Positions 1-8,320 of a stretch of DNA of 64,000 nucleotides are shown here, piece by piece. Each line of letters starts with the position of its first letter. Within the stretch, counting starts at the first letter, position 1. The DNA comes from Chitinolyticbacter albus (lineage in GTDB: Bacteria; Pseudomonadota; Gammaproteobacteria; Burkholderiales; Chitinibacteraceae). The notes under the pieces were generated by a model. The model did no database searches. It was not told the DNA's origin and saw only the letters and a list, made by a program, of their open reading frames with translations. A program made the position numbers and the translations under genes. The stretch is taken from NCBI RefSeq assembly GCF_024437655.1, contig NZ_JANBVF010000005.1, forward strand, positions 1 through 64,000. The letters run 5' to 3'.

Positions 1-1471
1 TCAGTACCAGCGGCTTGCCGTGGCGCTGCTGGCGGGCAAAAGCCTCGGCAATGCGCTTCATGATCGCGCGCCGGTTGGGCAGACCGGTCAGCGTATCCTC
101 CTGCGCCATGCGTTCCATCTTCGCCTGTGCGGTCTTGAGCGCGGTGATGTCGTAGCCGAGCACGTAGTAGCCGTCGCCGGCCATCGCTGGCACCGGGACC
201 AGGCTGATCTCGATATGGCGGCCGTCGCGCAGCGTCTCGAACTGGACACGATGACCGGTGAGCACCTGCTCCTCATAGTGATCGAAGTATTCGCGTTCGC
301 CCCAGATCTCGCGCATATGGCGGCCGGCCAGGTGCAGGTAGCGCATGCCGAACCAGTCGCCGTAGGTGGCATTGTTGAAGCGATAGACCATGTCCGGCCC
401 CACATGCGCGATCAGGCCGGGAATGTTGTCGGTCAGCGAGCGCAGCTGGTTGCGGGTGTGCTTTACCTCGTCCAGCGCGCCTTGCAGCGCGGTGTTGGTC
501 TGGTTCAGCACCCCCGTGCGCTCCACTACCCGGGCTTCCAGCTCGGTGTTGAGCCGGGCGAGCTTTTCTTCCGCCACCTTGCGGTCCTGGATGTCCTCGA
601 GCACGACGATGAAGTAGGACTGCTCCAGCTGAGGGCGGGCGAGCGAGAGGGTCACGTTGAACCAATGCTGCGCGCCGCTGGCAAGGCGGAACAGCAGGTC
701 GATACTAAAACCGTCCTGCTCGCCCAAGCGCAGCCGGGTGCCCTCCGCCTGCACCCGCAGGTAGTCGCTTTCACTGATGAAGTCGGTGAAGCTCAAGCGC
801 TTGAGCTCCTCGAGGTCATAGCCGAGCAGTTCGGTCATGCGCCGGTTGGCACGTAGCCATGTGGCGGGCGGGCGGGCGTGGGCAATACCGACGGCGGCCT
901 GTTCGAACGTGGCGCGAAACTGTTCTTCGCGCTGGGCGCGTTCGGCCTCCAGGATGCTGTGCGTCGCCTGGCTCATGTAGCTGGCCTCGCGCGCATGCAG
1001 CTCCTTCTGGACGAGGCCGGCGAGGTCGACCAGCGTGTCGCGCTCGGCTGCACTGAGTCGGCGCGGTACGCGATCGATCACGCACAGCGTGCCCAGACAC
1101 ACGCCTTCCAGCGAGACGAGGGGGTAGCCGGCGTAGAAACGCACGCCAGGCGATCCGGTGACCACCGGGTTGTCGTGAAACAGCGCATCCACGCGGGTAT
1201 CCGGAATTTCCATCAGCTCGCGGCCGAGGATGGCATGGGCGCAGAACGAGGCCTCGAGCGGTGTCTGCAGCTCGGTCAGCCCGTGGCACGATTTGAACCA
1301 CTGCCTGTCCTCGTCGATCAGCGTGACCAGCGCGATCGGCACCTGCAGGGTACGCGCAGCCAGCCGGGTGATGCGGTCGAACGCTTCCTCGGGCGGGCTG
1401 TCCAGCAGCTCGAGCTGCTTCAGGATGGCAAGTCGGCGGTCTTCGTCGGCGGGCTTGGGGGTGGCGGGCAA
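1..1471 (-). CDS. GAF-PAS-PAS-GGDEF sensor protein, probable diguanylate cyclase (C-terminus outside window)
   Basis: Probable cyclic-di-GMP signalling enzyme, of which only the N-terminal 490 residues lie in the window. I translated the open minus frame by eye. Residues about 20-155 look like a GAF domain (VPIALVTLIDEDRQWFKSC, then YPLVSLEGVCLGTLCVID). Two PAS domains follow: one at about 185-310, ending in VVLEDIQDRKVAEEK, and one at about 340-440, with the typical FNNATYGDWFG and LGYDITALK. The GGDEF domain then begins (EDTLTGLPNRRAIMKRI) at the window edge, so an intact GGEEF motif or a later EAL domain cannot be checked. The start chosen is TTG at 1471, seven bases after GGAG; the ATGs at 1490-1500 are out of frame. 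It stands alone, and there is no visible membrane segment, so a cytoplasmic sensor is inferred. Confidence 0.85.
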   Translation of the reverse strand, partial: MPATPKPADEDRRLAILKQLELLDSPPEEAFDRITRLAARTLQVPIALVTLIDEDRQWFKSCHGLTELQTPLEASFCAHAILGRELMEIPDTRVDALFHDNPVVTGSPGVRFYAGYPLVSLEGVCLGTLCVIDRVPRRLSAAERDTLVDLAGLVQKELHAREASYMSQATHSILEAERAQREEQFRATFEQAAVGIAHARPPATWLRANRRMTELLGYDLEELKRLSFTDFISESDYLRVQAEGTRLRLGEQDGFSIDLLFRLASGAQHWFNVTLSLARPQLEQSYFIVVLEDIQDRKVAEEKLARLNTELEARVVERTGVLNQTNTALQGALDEVKHTRNQLRSLTDNIPGLIAHVGPDMVYRFNNATYGDWFGMRYLHLAGRHMREIWGEREYFDHYEEQVLTGHRVQFETLRDGRHIEISLVPVPAMAGDGYYVLGYDITALKTAQAKMERMAQEDTLTGLPNRRAIMKRIAEAFARQQRHGKPLVL

Positions 1472-1534
1472 GGCGGGTCTCCGTGCGATGCAGCATTCAT
1501 CATAAGCAGCTGACGCAAGAGCTGCCCAACCGGA

Positions 1535-2329
1535 TCAGCCCGCTTTGTCCACCCGCACCGTGGTTTCGTGCCAACCCTGTGCCGGTCGCGTCCAGAACCG
1601 CGCCAGCGATTCGACGGTCACCGTGCGGATGCGGTCGGAGAACCGCAACTCGTTCGGGTGATCGTCGAACGCCACATTGGCTTTGAACACGCGCCCGCCC
1701 AGCCGGGTGAGCGTGGTGAGCTTGAGCTCGGTCGGCTGGTAGCCGGCCAACCTGAGCCAGCTCTGCGCTGCCTCGCGGCTGTCGAGGCTGAGCTCGCGCG
1801 ATTGCACGGTGGCCACCGTTTCCAGCAGCCACTGGTTGGAGTTCTGGTAGCGCTGTGTATACGGGTAGGCGACCACGCTGTAGGCCGGCTGGTGCAGCGC
1901 GCGCAGCGCGGCAGGATCCTGCAGCCGGGCCTTGAGCGCCGCTGCAATGGCTGGCGGCGGCACCAGGATGGCGGCCTGCGGCGCGTGGACGGCATCGAGA
2001 AAGAAGTTGGCGAGGCCATGCTGCCACAGGTCCGAGCGCGCGGTGCCACATTCGTTCAGCAGATGCACCACCCGCCATGGCGCGCCGGGTGTTTCGCGCC
2101 AGACGAGGCCGGCGTGCGAGTAGAACAGGCCGTATTTCGACAGGTCGGTGCCGACGCGCGCCAGCACGGCCACGTCGCCATCGAGGGTGTCGAGCTTTTC
2201 CGCCACCGCTTGCGCCAGCGCGAGGCCGGTTTGGACCTCGGTCACCGTGAGCGGGCGCTCCTCGCAACTTTGCCCGGCCTGGGCCACCCCGGTGGCGACG
2301 AGCCCGGCCATCAGCAGTGCGAGCTTCAT
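1535..2329 (-). CDS. DUF2145-family exported protein
   Basis: A 264-residue protein that I recognise as the DUF2145 family, whose function is unknown. It begins with a clear Sec signal peptide (MKLALLMAGLVATGVAQA) and is probably periplasmic. The body carries the family's features: SHAGLVWRETPGAPWRVVHLLNECG near residue 70-95, and YRNSNQWLLETV-like residues near 160-170. Its ATG overlaps the stop codon of the upstream gene at 2326-2329, so the two are almost certainly co-transcribed and translationally coupled. The Cys in LLNECG and an invariant-looking His in YSHAG might be functional residues, but this is only inference. No enzyme function should be assigned from sequence alone. Confidence 0.75.
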   Translation of the reverse strand: MKLALLMAGLVATGVAQAGQSCEERPLTVTEVQTGLALAQAVAEKLDTLDGDVAVLARVGTDLSKYGLFYSHAGLVWRETPGAPWRVVHLLNECGTARSDLWQHGLANFFLDAVHAPQAAILVPPPAIAAALKARLQDPAALRALHQPAYSVVAYPYTQRYQNSNQWLLETVATVQSRELSLDSREAAQSWLRLAGYQPTELKLTTLTRLGGRVFKANVAFDDHPNELRFSDRIRTVTVESLARFWTRPAQGWHETTVRVDKAG

Positions 2330-2784
2330 GGCGTGGCTCCAGCAAGCCGTGCCTCGTGCAGCAGCGCCTGCCCTAGCGTGTTTGGAATAAAGGCCAGCAC
2401 CTTGCCTGATGCCACCAGCAGTGTGCCCCCGGTGGCGCTGACCGCTTGCACTGACTTGCCGATCGCAAGGCCCGATTGTTCCAGTGCCGAGCGGGCGACG
2501 GTGACCGAGGCCTTGCCGCTGGCCTGTCCCGATTCCAGCAGCAAGGTCACGGCATCGGTTCCGGCTTCGGCGATGCCGGTGATGATGTAGGCCGAGCCCA
2601 TCGCCGAGCCCAGTATCGTTCCGGTGACGGGGTGGCCGGCCTGGCTGGCGGCCGATGGTGCCAGCGCGATGGACATGGCGCCGATCGAAATCTGCTCCGA
2701 CGGCGTTTTCTTGCCGGAAGGGTCGAGACCCTGTCCATGAGCCGTTGCGGCGGCCAGGCCGATGATGGTGATCAGATAACGCAT
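2326..2784 (-). CDS. Hypothetical exported protein, partner of the DUF2145 gene
   Basis: A 152-residue protein of unknown function, coupled by a 4-bp overlap to the downstream DUF2145 gene. It starts with a signal peptide (MRYLITIIGLAAATAHG). The rest is rich in Gly, Ala, Ser and Thr with alternating hydrophobic stretches (TGTILGSAMGSAYIITGIAEAGTDAVTLLLES), which may pack against a membrane or form small helical hairpins. The start at ATG 2784 is preferred over the in-frame ATG at 2799 because GGGGGAA lies just upstream of the inner one. No catalytic motif is visible. The tight pairing suggests that both proteins work in the same periplasmic process. Confidence 0.6.
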   Translation of the reverse strand: MRYLITIIGLAAATAHGQGLDPSGKKTPSEQISIGAMSIALAPSAASQAGHPVTGTILGSAMGSAYIITGIAEAGTDAVTLLLESGQASGKASVTVARSALEQSGLAIGKSVQAVSATGGTLLVASGKVLAFIPNTLGQALLHEARLAGATP

Positions 2785-2920
2785 TCCCTGTTCCCCCAAT
2801 GCGGGCCGGTCGGCTCGCGACGTTCGCTGGGCGTCAACCGGCTGCGGCTATACTGGCGCACTGCCGCCGGCGCCGGGTTGCCGATGGCATTCTTTACGCC
2901 CCGCCTGTCAACCTCGTCAC

Positions 2921-3793
2921 ATGCCGTTACAAACCCTCGCCGCCGTCTTCCTGGTGCTGGTCTGGTCGACCACGGCGCTCGCCATCAACTGGAGCGTCGC
3001 TGGCGTGCCCTATCCGCTTGCGCTGCTGTCGCGCTTCGCAGTTGCCGCGCTGGCCGCCTTCGCGCTGCTGGGTCTGGCGCGCCGGCCATGGCGCTGGTCG
3101 CGGCGATTGAGCCGGGTGTGGCTGTTCAGCGGGCTCGGCACCAGCGTATCGATGTTGTGCAGCTACTGGGCTTCGCAATACATCGCCTCCGGCGTCGTCG
3201 CCGTGGTGTTCGGACTGATTCCGCTCACCACCGCGCTGTTTGCCCACTGGTGGCTGGCCGAGCGGCTGGACCGCCATGAACTCGTCGGCATCGCGCTGGG
3301 CGTGGCGGGGCTCGCCACGCTGTTTTCCGAGCACCTGCACCTTGATGCCGCCGGCCTGCCCGGCCTCGCTGTCTTGCTGTTGGCCGTGGCGCTGCAATCG
3401 GCGGTGGCGGTCCGGCTCAAGGCCGAAGCGACCGAACTCGATCCCTTCGTGGTGAACGCCGGCGCGCTGGCGGTCTGCGCCGTGGTAAGCGGCATCGCCT
3501 GGCTGGTCCACGGTACGCCCCTGCCGGTAAGCCCGATCGATGCCCGTGCGCTCGCTGCGATCGGTTACCTGGCGCTGATCGGCTCGGTATTGGGCTTCGG
3601 TGTCTATTACTGGCTGATCCGCGAGTGTCGCCCAGGGCAGGTGGCGGTGCTGTCGCTGGTGTCGCCGGCGGCAGCGCTATGGCTGGGCCATGTGCTCAAC
3701 GCCGAAGCCGTCTCCGCGCGGGTGCTGGCCGGAACCGGGCTGATCCTGGTCGGGCTGGTGCTGCATCAGCGCAACCAGCTGCTGCGCCGTTGA
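2921..3793 (+). CDS. DMT-family EamA transporter
   Basis: A 290-residue inner-membrane protein of the drug/metabolite transporter superfamily. It has about ten hydrophobic segments in two EamA repeats, the first at residues about 5-130 and the second at about 145-285. Typical features include the N-terminal FLVLVWSTTALAINW, the SGVVAVVFGLIPLTTALFA stretch ending the first repeat, and SLVSPAAALWLG in the second. Such proteins usually export amino acids, metabolites or small toxic compounds, but the substrate cannot be predicted. It is a single gene facing the chitinase gene across a strong hairpin terminator. Confidence 0.85.
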   Translation: MPLQTLAAVFLVLVWSTTALAINWSVAGVPYPLALLSRFAVAALAAFALLGLARRPWRWSRRLSRVWLFSGLGTSVSMLCSYWASQYIASGVVAVVFGLIPLTTALFAHWWLAERLDRHELVGIALGVAGLATLFSEHLHLDAAGLPGLAVLLLAVALQSAVAVRLKAEATELDPFVVNAGALAVCAVVSGIAWLVHGTPLPVSPIDARALAAIGYLALIGSVLGFGVYYWLIRECRPGQVAVLSLVSPAAALWLGHVLNAEAVSARVLAGTGLILVGLVLHQRNQLLRR

Positions 3794-3810
3794 ATGTGTC
3801 GCCCCGAATA

Positions 3811-3835
3811 AAAACGGCGCCCCGTGGGGCGCCGT
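3811..3835 (-). terminator. Intrinsic terminator of the GH19 chitinase gene
   Basis: A perfect 10-bp inverted repeat (ACGGCGCCCC paired with GGGGCGCCGT) follows the chitinase stop codon. On the minus strand it is followed by five T residues. On the plus strand it lacks a T run, so it acts mainly for the chitinase transcript and perhaps weakly for the EamA gene. Confidence 0.85.
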
Positions 3836-3856
3836 CGAGTTGGAGCCAGGCTCCGC

Positions 3857-5860
3857 TTACTTGGTATTGTCGATCACGACCTGGCCATTGAACTTCACCT
3901 GGCCGCGGAACATGTAGTCGACGCACTGCTTGTAGTCACCGGTGTTGGCGAGGCTGAACGGCATTTGGTAGTCGACCAGCTGGCAAGCCCACGATACGCC
4001 GCCCGGATTGTTGGCGTTGTAGCCCCAGTTCTTATCCAGATACGCCTTGGTGGCAGCGGCCGAGCCCGGCTGGAAGCCCTTCATCGACGCGCAACCGAGC
4101 TGTTCACTCGCCGGGATGGTCACGCCCATCTCGCGGGCGAACTCGCGATACGCGGCGATGCGGTTCAGCACTTGCTGCTTCTCGGAGCCGCCGCCGCACT
4201 CGATGCCGCCGTTGATGATGTGCACGGTGGCGCCGAAGCCCGGGCTCATGTTGTTGGCCTGATCGACCGCGTTCGGCACCCAGGTGCCATCAACGACCCA
4301 GGTCATCGGCGGCTTGGGCGATTGCGGGTAGACGGCGAACCAGATGGCCGAGGCGAAGTTCAGCCAGGTATCGGCGACGCGGCCCGGGTTATCCAGCAGC
4401 ACGTTGGCATCGCCGTACAGCGACTTGCTGAACTGACCGTAGTTGTAGTTCCACGACAGCTGCTTGGAACCGCGGCCGAAGTAGTCGATGAACTGACCCG
4501 AGGCGTTCTGCGCGCACGGGTAGAAGATCGAGAAGATCGAGCTGCCGGCACCGCGGAAGCAGTCCTGATACGCGCCGCTCGCCGAGCCTTCGGTCATGCC
4601 CGATTCGCGCAGATACCACAGACCCTGCTTGTACGACGGAATCGCGGCGTTCTGATCCATCGTTGCCAGTACCGGGTTGTTCTGCGCCGGGTAGGTGCGG
4701 GCGGTGGCCGGGGTCAGCGCCGGCCAGTTGGCACCGGTTTCCTGGACAAAGTGGGCGAACGACGTCGCCAGAAGCTTGCGGCAGATGGCATCCGAATCGC
4801 GACCGTCGCTGTAGGTCGTGCAGTACGCCGGGAACTTGGCGACGCCGCGCAGGAAGTTGGTATAGGTGTAGGCGACGTTGCGCACCGGGAAGAGCGAGTC
4901 GAACCTGGCCTCGTTCATCACGGCTTCAATGCGCTTGACGTTGGCCGGATTGGCGGCGCGGCCCGGCACGACGGCGTTGACTTCGCTGTCCGGCAACACG
5001 GCCAGCGCAGCGCGGATCCGCGCGATCGCGGCCGCATCGGTACCGGCCTGCGACGCCAGCGCGTTCTCGGCAGCGGTGAATTGTGCGTCGGTCGGGTAGC
5101 CGGCCGGGGCGGCGATGAAGGTCACCTGCGGCTTGTAGCTGGCGACCGGGCCGGGGGTCGGCGTCGGCACCGCCGGAGTCGGCGACACGGTGGGCTTGGG
5201 AGTCGGCGTGGCCGTTACCGGCGTCGGCGTCGGGGTATTCACGACCGGCGTCGGCGTGGCGGGCTTGGGGGTCGGCGTTGCGGTCACCGGTGTTGGTGTG
5301 GCTGGAGTGCCGCCGCAGGCGCCGATGTCCTTCCAGACGCCCCATGCGCCCGATTGCGCCGGGTTGTCGTTGTTGGTCCACCACTGGGCTTCGTAGTTGC
5401 GGCCGTTATAGGTCACGCGCTGGCCGCCGGTGTAGACGGTGCCGGCCACCCAGGTCGGGTAGCAGGCAGTGGTCGCCGGGGTCGGCGTGGCAACGACAGG
5501 AGTCGGTGTCGCTGCAACCGGGGTTGGCGTCGCGGGGCGTGGTGTCGGGGTGGCGGTGGCCGGGGTTGGCGTAGCCGGGACAGGAGTGGCAGTCGGCGGC
5601 GTACCGGTGCTGGTGCCGAGCGACTTCCACAACGTCGGCGTGGCCGCCGGGTTCCAGTTGGCGCCGACGTAGGCGGTATGGGTGACCAGCGCCTCGTAAT
5701 CGATGCCGTTGTACGTGACCTTGGTACCGGCGGCGTAAGTGGTGCCTTCCTGCCACGCGACATAGGCGTGGGCCAGTGAGGCGGGCAGTACGACCGGGCC
5801 GAGCGTGCCGAATGCAATCAGGCACGCCCCGGCAAGCTTGCGCATGCGCAGGGTGTTCAT
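3857..5860 (-). CDS. Secreted GH19 chitinase with two CBM5/12 chitin-binding modules
   Basis: A 667-residue secreted endochitinase. Order: signal peptide 1-32 (cleavage probably after LAHA); CBM5/12 module 33-82 (AWQEG, YNGIDYEAL, LWKSLG); Thr/Pro linker 83-131; second CBM5/12 133-182 (TYNGRNYEAQWWT, Cys at both ends); second Thr/Pro linker 183-240; GH19 catalytic domain from about 245 to the end. The proposed acid Glu is E374 in HFVQETG. The family block FGRGSKQLSWNYNYG spans about 461-475, and GFGATVHIINGGIECG follows. GH19 enzymes invert the anomeric configuration while cutting beta-1,4-GlcNAc chains. The start at 5860 has AAGGA seven bases upstream; an in-frame ATG at 5845 is a weaker alternative. 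It lies downstream of, and is related at its N-terminus to, the multi-CBM gene at 6184-8217. Confidence 0.95.
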   Translation of the reverse strand: MNTLRMRKLAGACLIAFGTLGPVVLPASLAHAYVAWQEGTTYAAGTKVTYNGIDYEALVTHTAYVGANWNPAATPTLWKSLGTSTGTPPTATPVPATPTPATATPTPRPATPTPVAATPTPVVATPTPATTACYPTWVAGTVYTGGQRVTYNGRNYEAQWWTNNDNPAQSGAWGVWKDIGACGGTPATPTPVTATPTPKPATPTPVVNTPTPTPVTATPTPKPTVSPTPAVPTPTPGPVASYKPQVTFIAAPAGYPTDAQFTAAENALASQAGTDAAAIARIRAALAVLPDSEVNAVVPGRAANPANVKRIEAVMNEARFDSLFPVRNVAYTYTNFLRGVAKFPAYCTTYSDGRDSDAICRKLLATSFAHFVQETGANWPALTPATARTYPAQNNPVLATMDQNAAIPSYKQGLWYLRESGMTEGSASGAYQDCFRGAGSSIFSIFYPCAQNASGQFIDYFGRGSKQLSWNYNYGQFSKSLYGDANVLLDNPGRVADTWLNFASAIWFAVYPQSPKPPMTWVVDGTWVPNAVDQANNMSPGFGATVHIINGGIECGGGSEKQQVLNRIAAYREFAREMGVTIPASEQLGCASMKGFQPGSAAATKAYLDKNWGYNANNPGGVSWACQLVDYQMPFSLANTGDYKQCVDYMFRGQVKFNGQVVIDNTK
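5150..5600. repeat. Thr/Pro linker-coding direct repeats inside the chitinase gene
   Basis: Two tracts, about 5150-5300 and 5470-5600, consist of short imperfect repeats (plus-strand units like GGCGTCGGCGTGGC) that encode ATPTP, PVTATPTP and related linker units on the minus strand. They separate the CBMs from each other and from the catalytic domain. Such tracts can change length by replication slippage or recombination without breaking the frame when the change is a multiple of three bases. Confidence 0.7.
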
Positions 5861-6183
5861 CGCTCCATCCTTCTTTTATATGGTTTTAATGCGCGGCTTC
5901 CGTGCGGGATATGCCGCGCGCGGGATTATCATAACGCAGCGTTGTAAGAAAAAAACGGGCACTACAAAGTCGCGACGATGATGGGCGCGCGCGGTAACGA
6001 AGCTATGCGCGCCCATGCAAGCAAAATCGCGGGGCTGGTCTTGTTCAGGTCAGGCAATAGGGCCTATTCATACCGTTTGTCGTTGACGATCGGTTGATGT
6101 TTGCCGCTGCCAATGAAAACGGCGCCTGTGAGGGCGCCGTACATACGCCGGCGGCGATGCTGCCTGCCGCCGGATCCTGGGGA
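5861..6183. other. 323-bp intergenic region between the multi-CBM gene and the chitinase gene
   Basis: No gene is visible. The region holds the terminator of the upstream multi-CBM gene (6115-6140) and, nearer 5861-5960, an AT-richer stretch that should contain the chitinase promoter and leader, with AAGGA before the start codon. I could not find a -35/-10 pair that I would defend. Because a terminator separates the genes, the chitinase is probably transcribed from its own promoter. Confidence 0.5.
6115..6140 (-). terminator. Intrinsic terminator of the multi-CBM gene
   Basis: An 8-bp stem, ACGGCGCC/GGCGCCGT with a six-base loop, lies 43 bases after the stop codon of the gene at 6184-8217. 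On the minus strand it is followed by TTTTC. Its stem resembles the terminator at 3811-3835, so the two related genes also share similar 3' ends. Confidence 0.75.
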
Positions 6184-8217
6184 CTATCCCCGGCCAGGCG
6201 CCAATGGTGGGCGTGCCGGTTGATAGCGGTAGGCCGCGCTTGATACGCCGGCTGTGCGCGTGGCTTGTTGCTGGCGGGCACTGCTGGCCACTGGGGGCAT
6301 CTGGGTCGGCTTGAATTGCGTCGGCGTCTGGGTGGGTATGAACTGTGTAGGCGTTGGCAGCTGCGGGCAAGACGCCAATGGGCCGGCGACGACTTCCCAG
6401 AGTGCTGGATCGAGCGTCACCGTTCCGTTGGCATTCAGAACAGGCTCATTGTCCGGACTGGAAAGGTGTGCCTGTTTAGCGCCGAACAAGCCATATGCAG
6501 TCGAGGTCCACTGCGGCAAGGGAGTGACGAAAAAGCTGCCGGTTCGTGGAAACACCACCGTATTGACTGAATACGCCTGATTGGCCTGCCAGCGTGATGG
6601 CTGCGTTTGTGGCGGGCACGGCAAGGGGTTGTTGCGCACCGGAACCGGATTCACTGTTACCCGCGCCGGGGTCGGCGTCACGCCGCCGAAGAAACCCAGC
6701 TGGCTCTCGCTGACCACGCATTGCGCATAGTTGGCGTTGCACACCTTGAGCCGGTAGATGCCGCTGGGCAAGTTTGTCGAGCCGTAACCGCCGTAGCTGC
6801 TGCGGTTGTTGAGGATGTCGTCCTGTACCCACAACCGGGTGCTGGAGTACACGGCGCTACCGTTATCCACCAGTTCCAGGTGCCAGCTGGTCGGTGCCAG
6901 GCCCAGCACCTGCGCATCCACGCTCCAGTTGATCTTGGCCAGATTGGCGTCGCCCATGCTGCCCGACAGCGTCCAGCTGATGGCGCGGTCCGGGCCGGCG
7001 GGTAGCGGTTGCGGCACGGTCGGCGCCGGCGGCGGGGTGTAGTCCGGCGGCACGGGTGTTGGTGTGAGCATGCCGATAAAGCCGCGCTCGTTGCTGGCAT
7101 AGCACGGCGCATCGGGCTGGCTGTCGCGGCAGACCAGTACGCGATAGCCGCCGGGGGCCGAGTTCTGCAGCTCGCTCGCCACGGCGATCCCACCGTAGTA
7201 ATAGGCGCCCACCTCGCCCGCGCGCTGTACGACCGGATCACTGAGCGGGAACAGTCGGTTACCTGGGCCCTGCAGCGCCCAATAGGTGGGCACGAAGGCG
7301 GTGTCGGCTTCCTTGATGGTGAAGGCGATGTCGGCCACGGTCATGCCCATGGCGTTGAACGCCCATTCAATCGGCGCGGCGGAGATCGGTGGCAGCGGCG
7401 TTGGCAGCGGTGTTGCCACTGGGGTAGGTAGCGGTGTCGGTAGCGGCAAGTACAAGGTTGGCGTGACGACCCGCGTAGGCGTAGGTGTCGCAGTACTGAT
7501 CGGCCCGGTGGTGCAAGGTCCGATATGGCGCCACGGCCCCCATGGATTCTTGAGATCTGGCACCTCGCCCTGCACCCACCATTTGGCTTCGTACAGTTCA
7601 CCCAGATGGCACACACGTAGCCCGCTGGTGTAAACCTGACTAGCCGACCAGGCGGGCGCCACGGCTGTTCCGGGTGGTGTCGGCGTGGGGCTGGGCGTCA
7701 AGGGCGATGGCTGCGGCGTCACTGGCGTGGGCGTGACGGTCCAGCACACGGCGGGCGCCGGTTGCGGGGCCCAATAGCTGCGATTGCTCAGGGCCGTTCC
7801 GGCGGGCACCGGCTGCACTGCAAGGTAGTTGGAACGGCTGGGGCAACTGGTGTTGGGGTTGAGCACCGTATAGACGCAGGCACCGCTGGAGTAGCTGGCA
7901 CTGGCAGACCAGGCGGCATAGGCGCTGGTGCAGCCGGTCGGCGTCGGGCTCGGCGTGCTGCCGGCGGTGGGGCCCAGATCTCGCCACAGTGTGGGCGTGG
8001 CGGCCGGATTCCAGTTGGCGCCGACGTAAGCGGTGTGACTGACCAGTGCTTCGTAGTCACGTGCGTTGAACGTGACCTTGCTGCCGGCGGAGTAGCTGGT
8101 GCCTTCCTGCCACGCCGTATAGGCGTGAGCCATGGCGGCAGGTAATACGACCGGGCCGAGCGTGCCGAACAACAGCGCGCACGCCCCGGCGAGCTTGCGC
8201 AAGCCTGGGTTTTTCAT
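6184..8217 (-). CDS. Secreted multi-module chitin-binding protein without a recognisable catalytic domain
   Basis: A 677-residue exported protein. Signal peptide 1-32. A CBM5/12 module at 33-82 is nearly identical to that of the neighbouring chitinase. A divergent, Cys-containing CBM-like segment spans about 96-158. A third CBM5/12 spans 188-235 (YEAKWWVQGE, WRHIGPC). Two related modules of unknown type follow at about 281-384 and 411-513; each ends in a G-YR-L/V-L/K-VC block and a GF-I/F-G motif. A last CBM-like segment lies at about 541-617 (RWQANQAYSVNTVVF). Pro/Thr linkers separate the units, and the C-terminus is a PTQ-rich tail. I see no GH18, GH19, GH20 or LPMO signature. The start at 8217 is preferred over 8229 because GGAAGAG lies just before it. 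A substrate-binding or adhesive role on chitin is inferred. Confidence 0.85.
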   Translation of the reverse strand: MKNPGLRKLAGACALLFGTLGPVVLPAAMAHAYTAWQEGTSYSAGSKVTFNARDYEALVSHTAYVGANWNPAATPTLWRDLGPTAGSTPSPTPTGCTSAYAAWSASASYSSGACVYTVLNPNTSCPSRSNYLAVQPVPAGTALSNRSYWAPQPAPAVCWTVTPTPVTPQPSPLTPSPTPTPPGTAVAPAWSASQVYTSGLRVCHLGELYEAKWWVQGEVPDLKNPWGPWRHIGPCTTGPISTATPTPTRVVTPTLYLPLPTPLPTPVATPLPTPLPPISAAPIEWAFNAMGMTVADIAFTIKEADTAFVPTYWALQGPGNRLFPLSDPVVQRAGEVGAYYYGGIAVASELQNSAPGGYRVLVCRDSQPDAPCYASNERGFIGMLTPTPVPPDYTPPPAPTVPQPLPAGPDRAISWTLSGSMGDANLAKINWSVDAQVLGLAPTSWHLELVDNGSAVYSSTRLWVQDDILNNRSSYGGYGSTNLPSGIYRLKVCNANYAQCVVSESQLGFFGGVTPTPARVTVNPVPVRNNPLPCPPQTQPSRWQANQAYSVNTVVFPRTGSFFVTPLPQWTSTAYGLFGAKQAHLSSPDNEPVLNANGTVTLDPALWEVVAGPLASCPQLPTPTQFIPTQTPTQFKPTQMPPVASSARQQQATRTAGVSSAAYRYQPARPPLAPGRG

Positions 8218-8320
8218 GATCTCTTCCATCCATCGTTGTTGTGGTGTGGCATGTGTGCATTTTTATGCCCATGCCCGATGCATGCTTGCAGATGGACGAA
8301 AGCGGTTCAAGCGCCGAATG

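Noticed and set aside
20-856. Long plus-strand ORF opposite the GAF/PAS/GGDEF gene
   Set aside because: Its translation is Val/Gly/His-rich and matches no family, while the minus frame gives clear PAS and GGDEF motifs.
5150-5600. CRISPR-like repeated DNA
   Set aside because: The units are short, irregular and adjacent without spacers, and encode a Thr/Pro linker in frame.
3824-5779. 651-residue plus-strand ORF opposite the chitinase
   Set aside because: It is an Arg/Gly-rich shadow of the high-GC chitinase gene; the minus frame has full family motifs.
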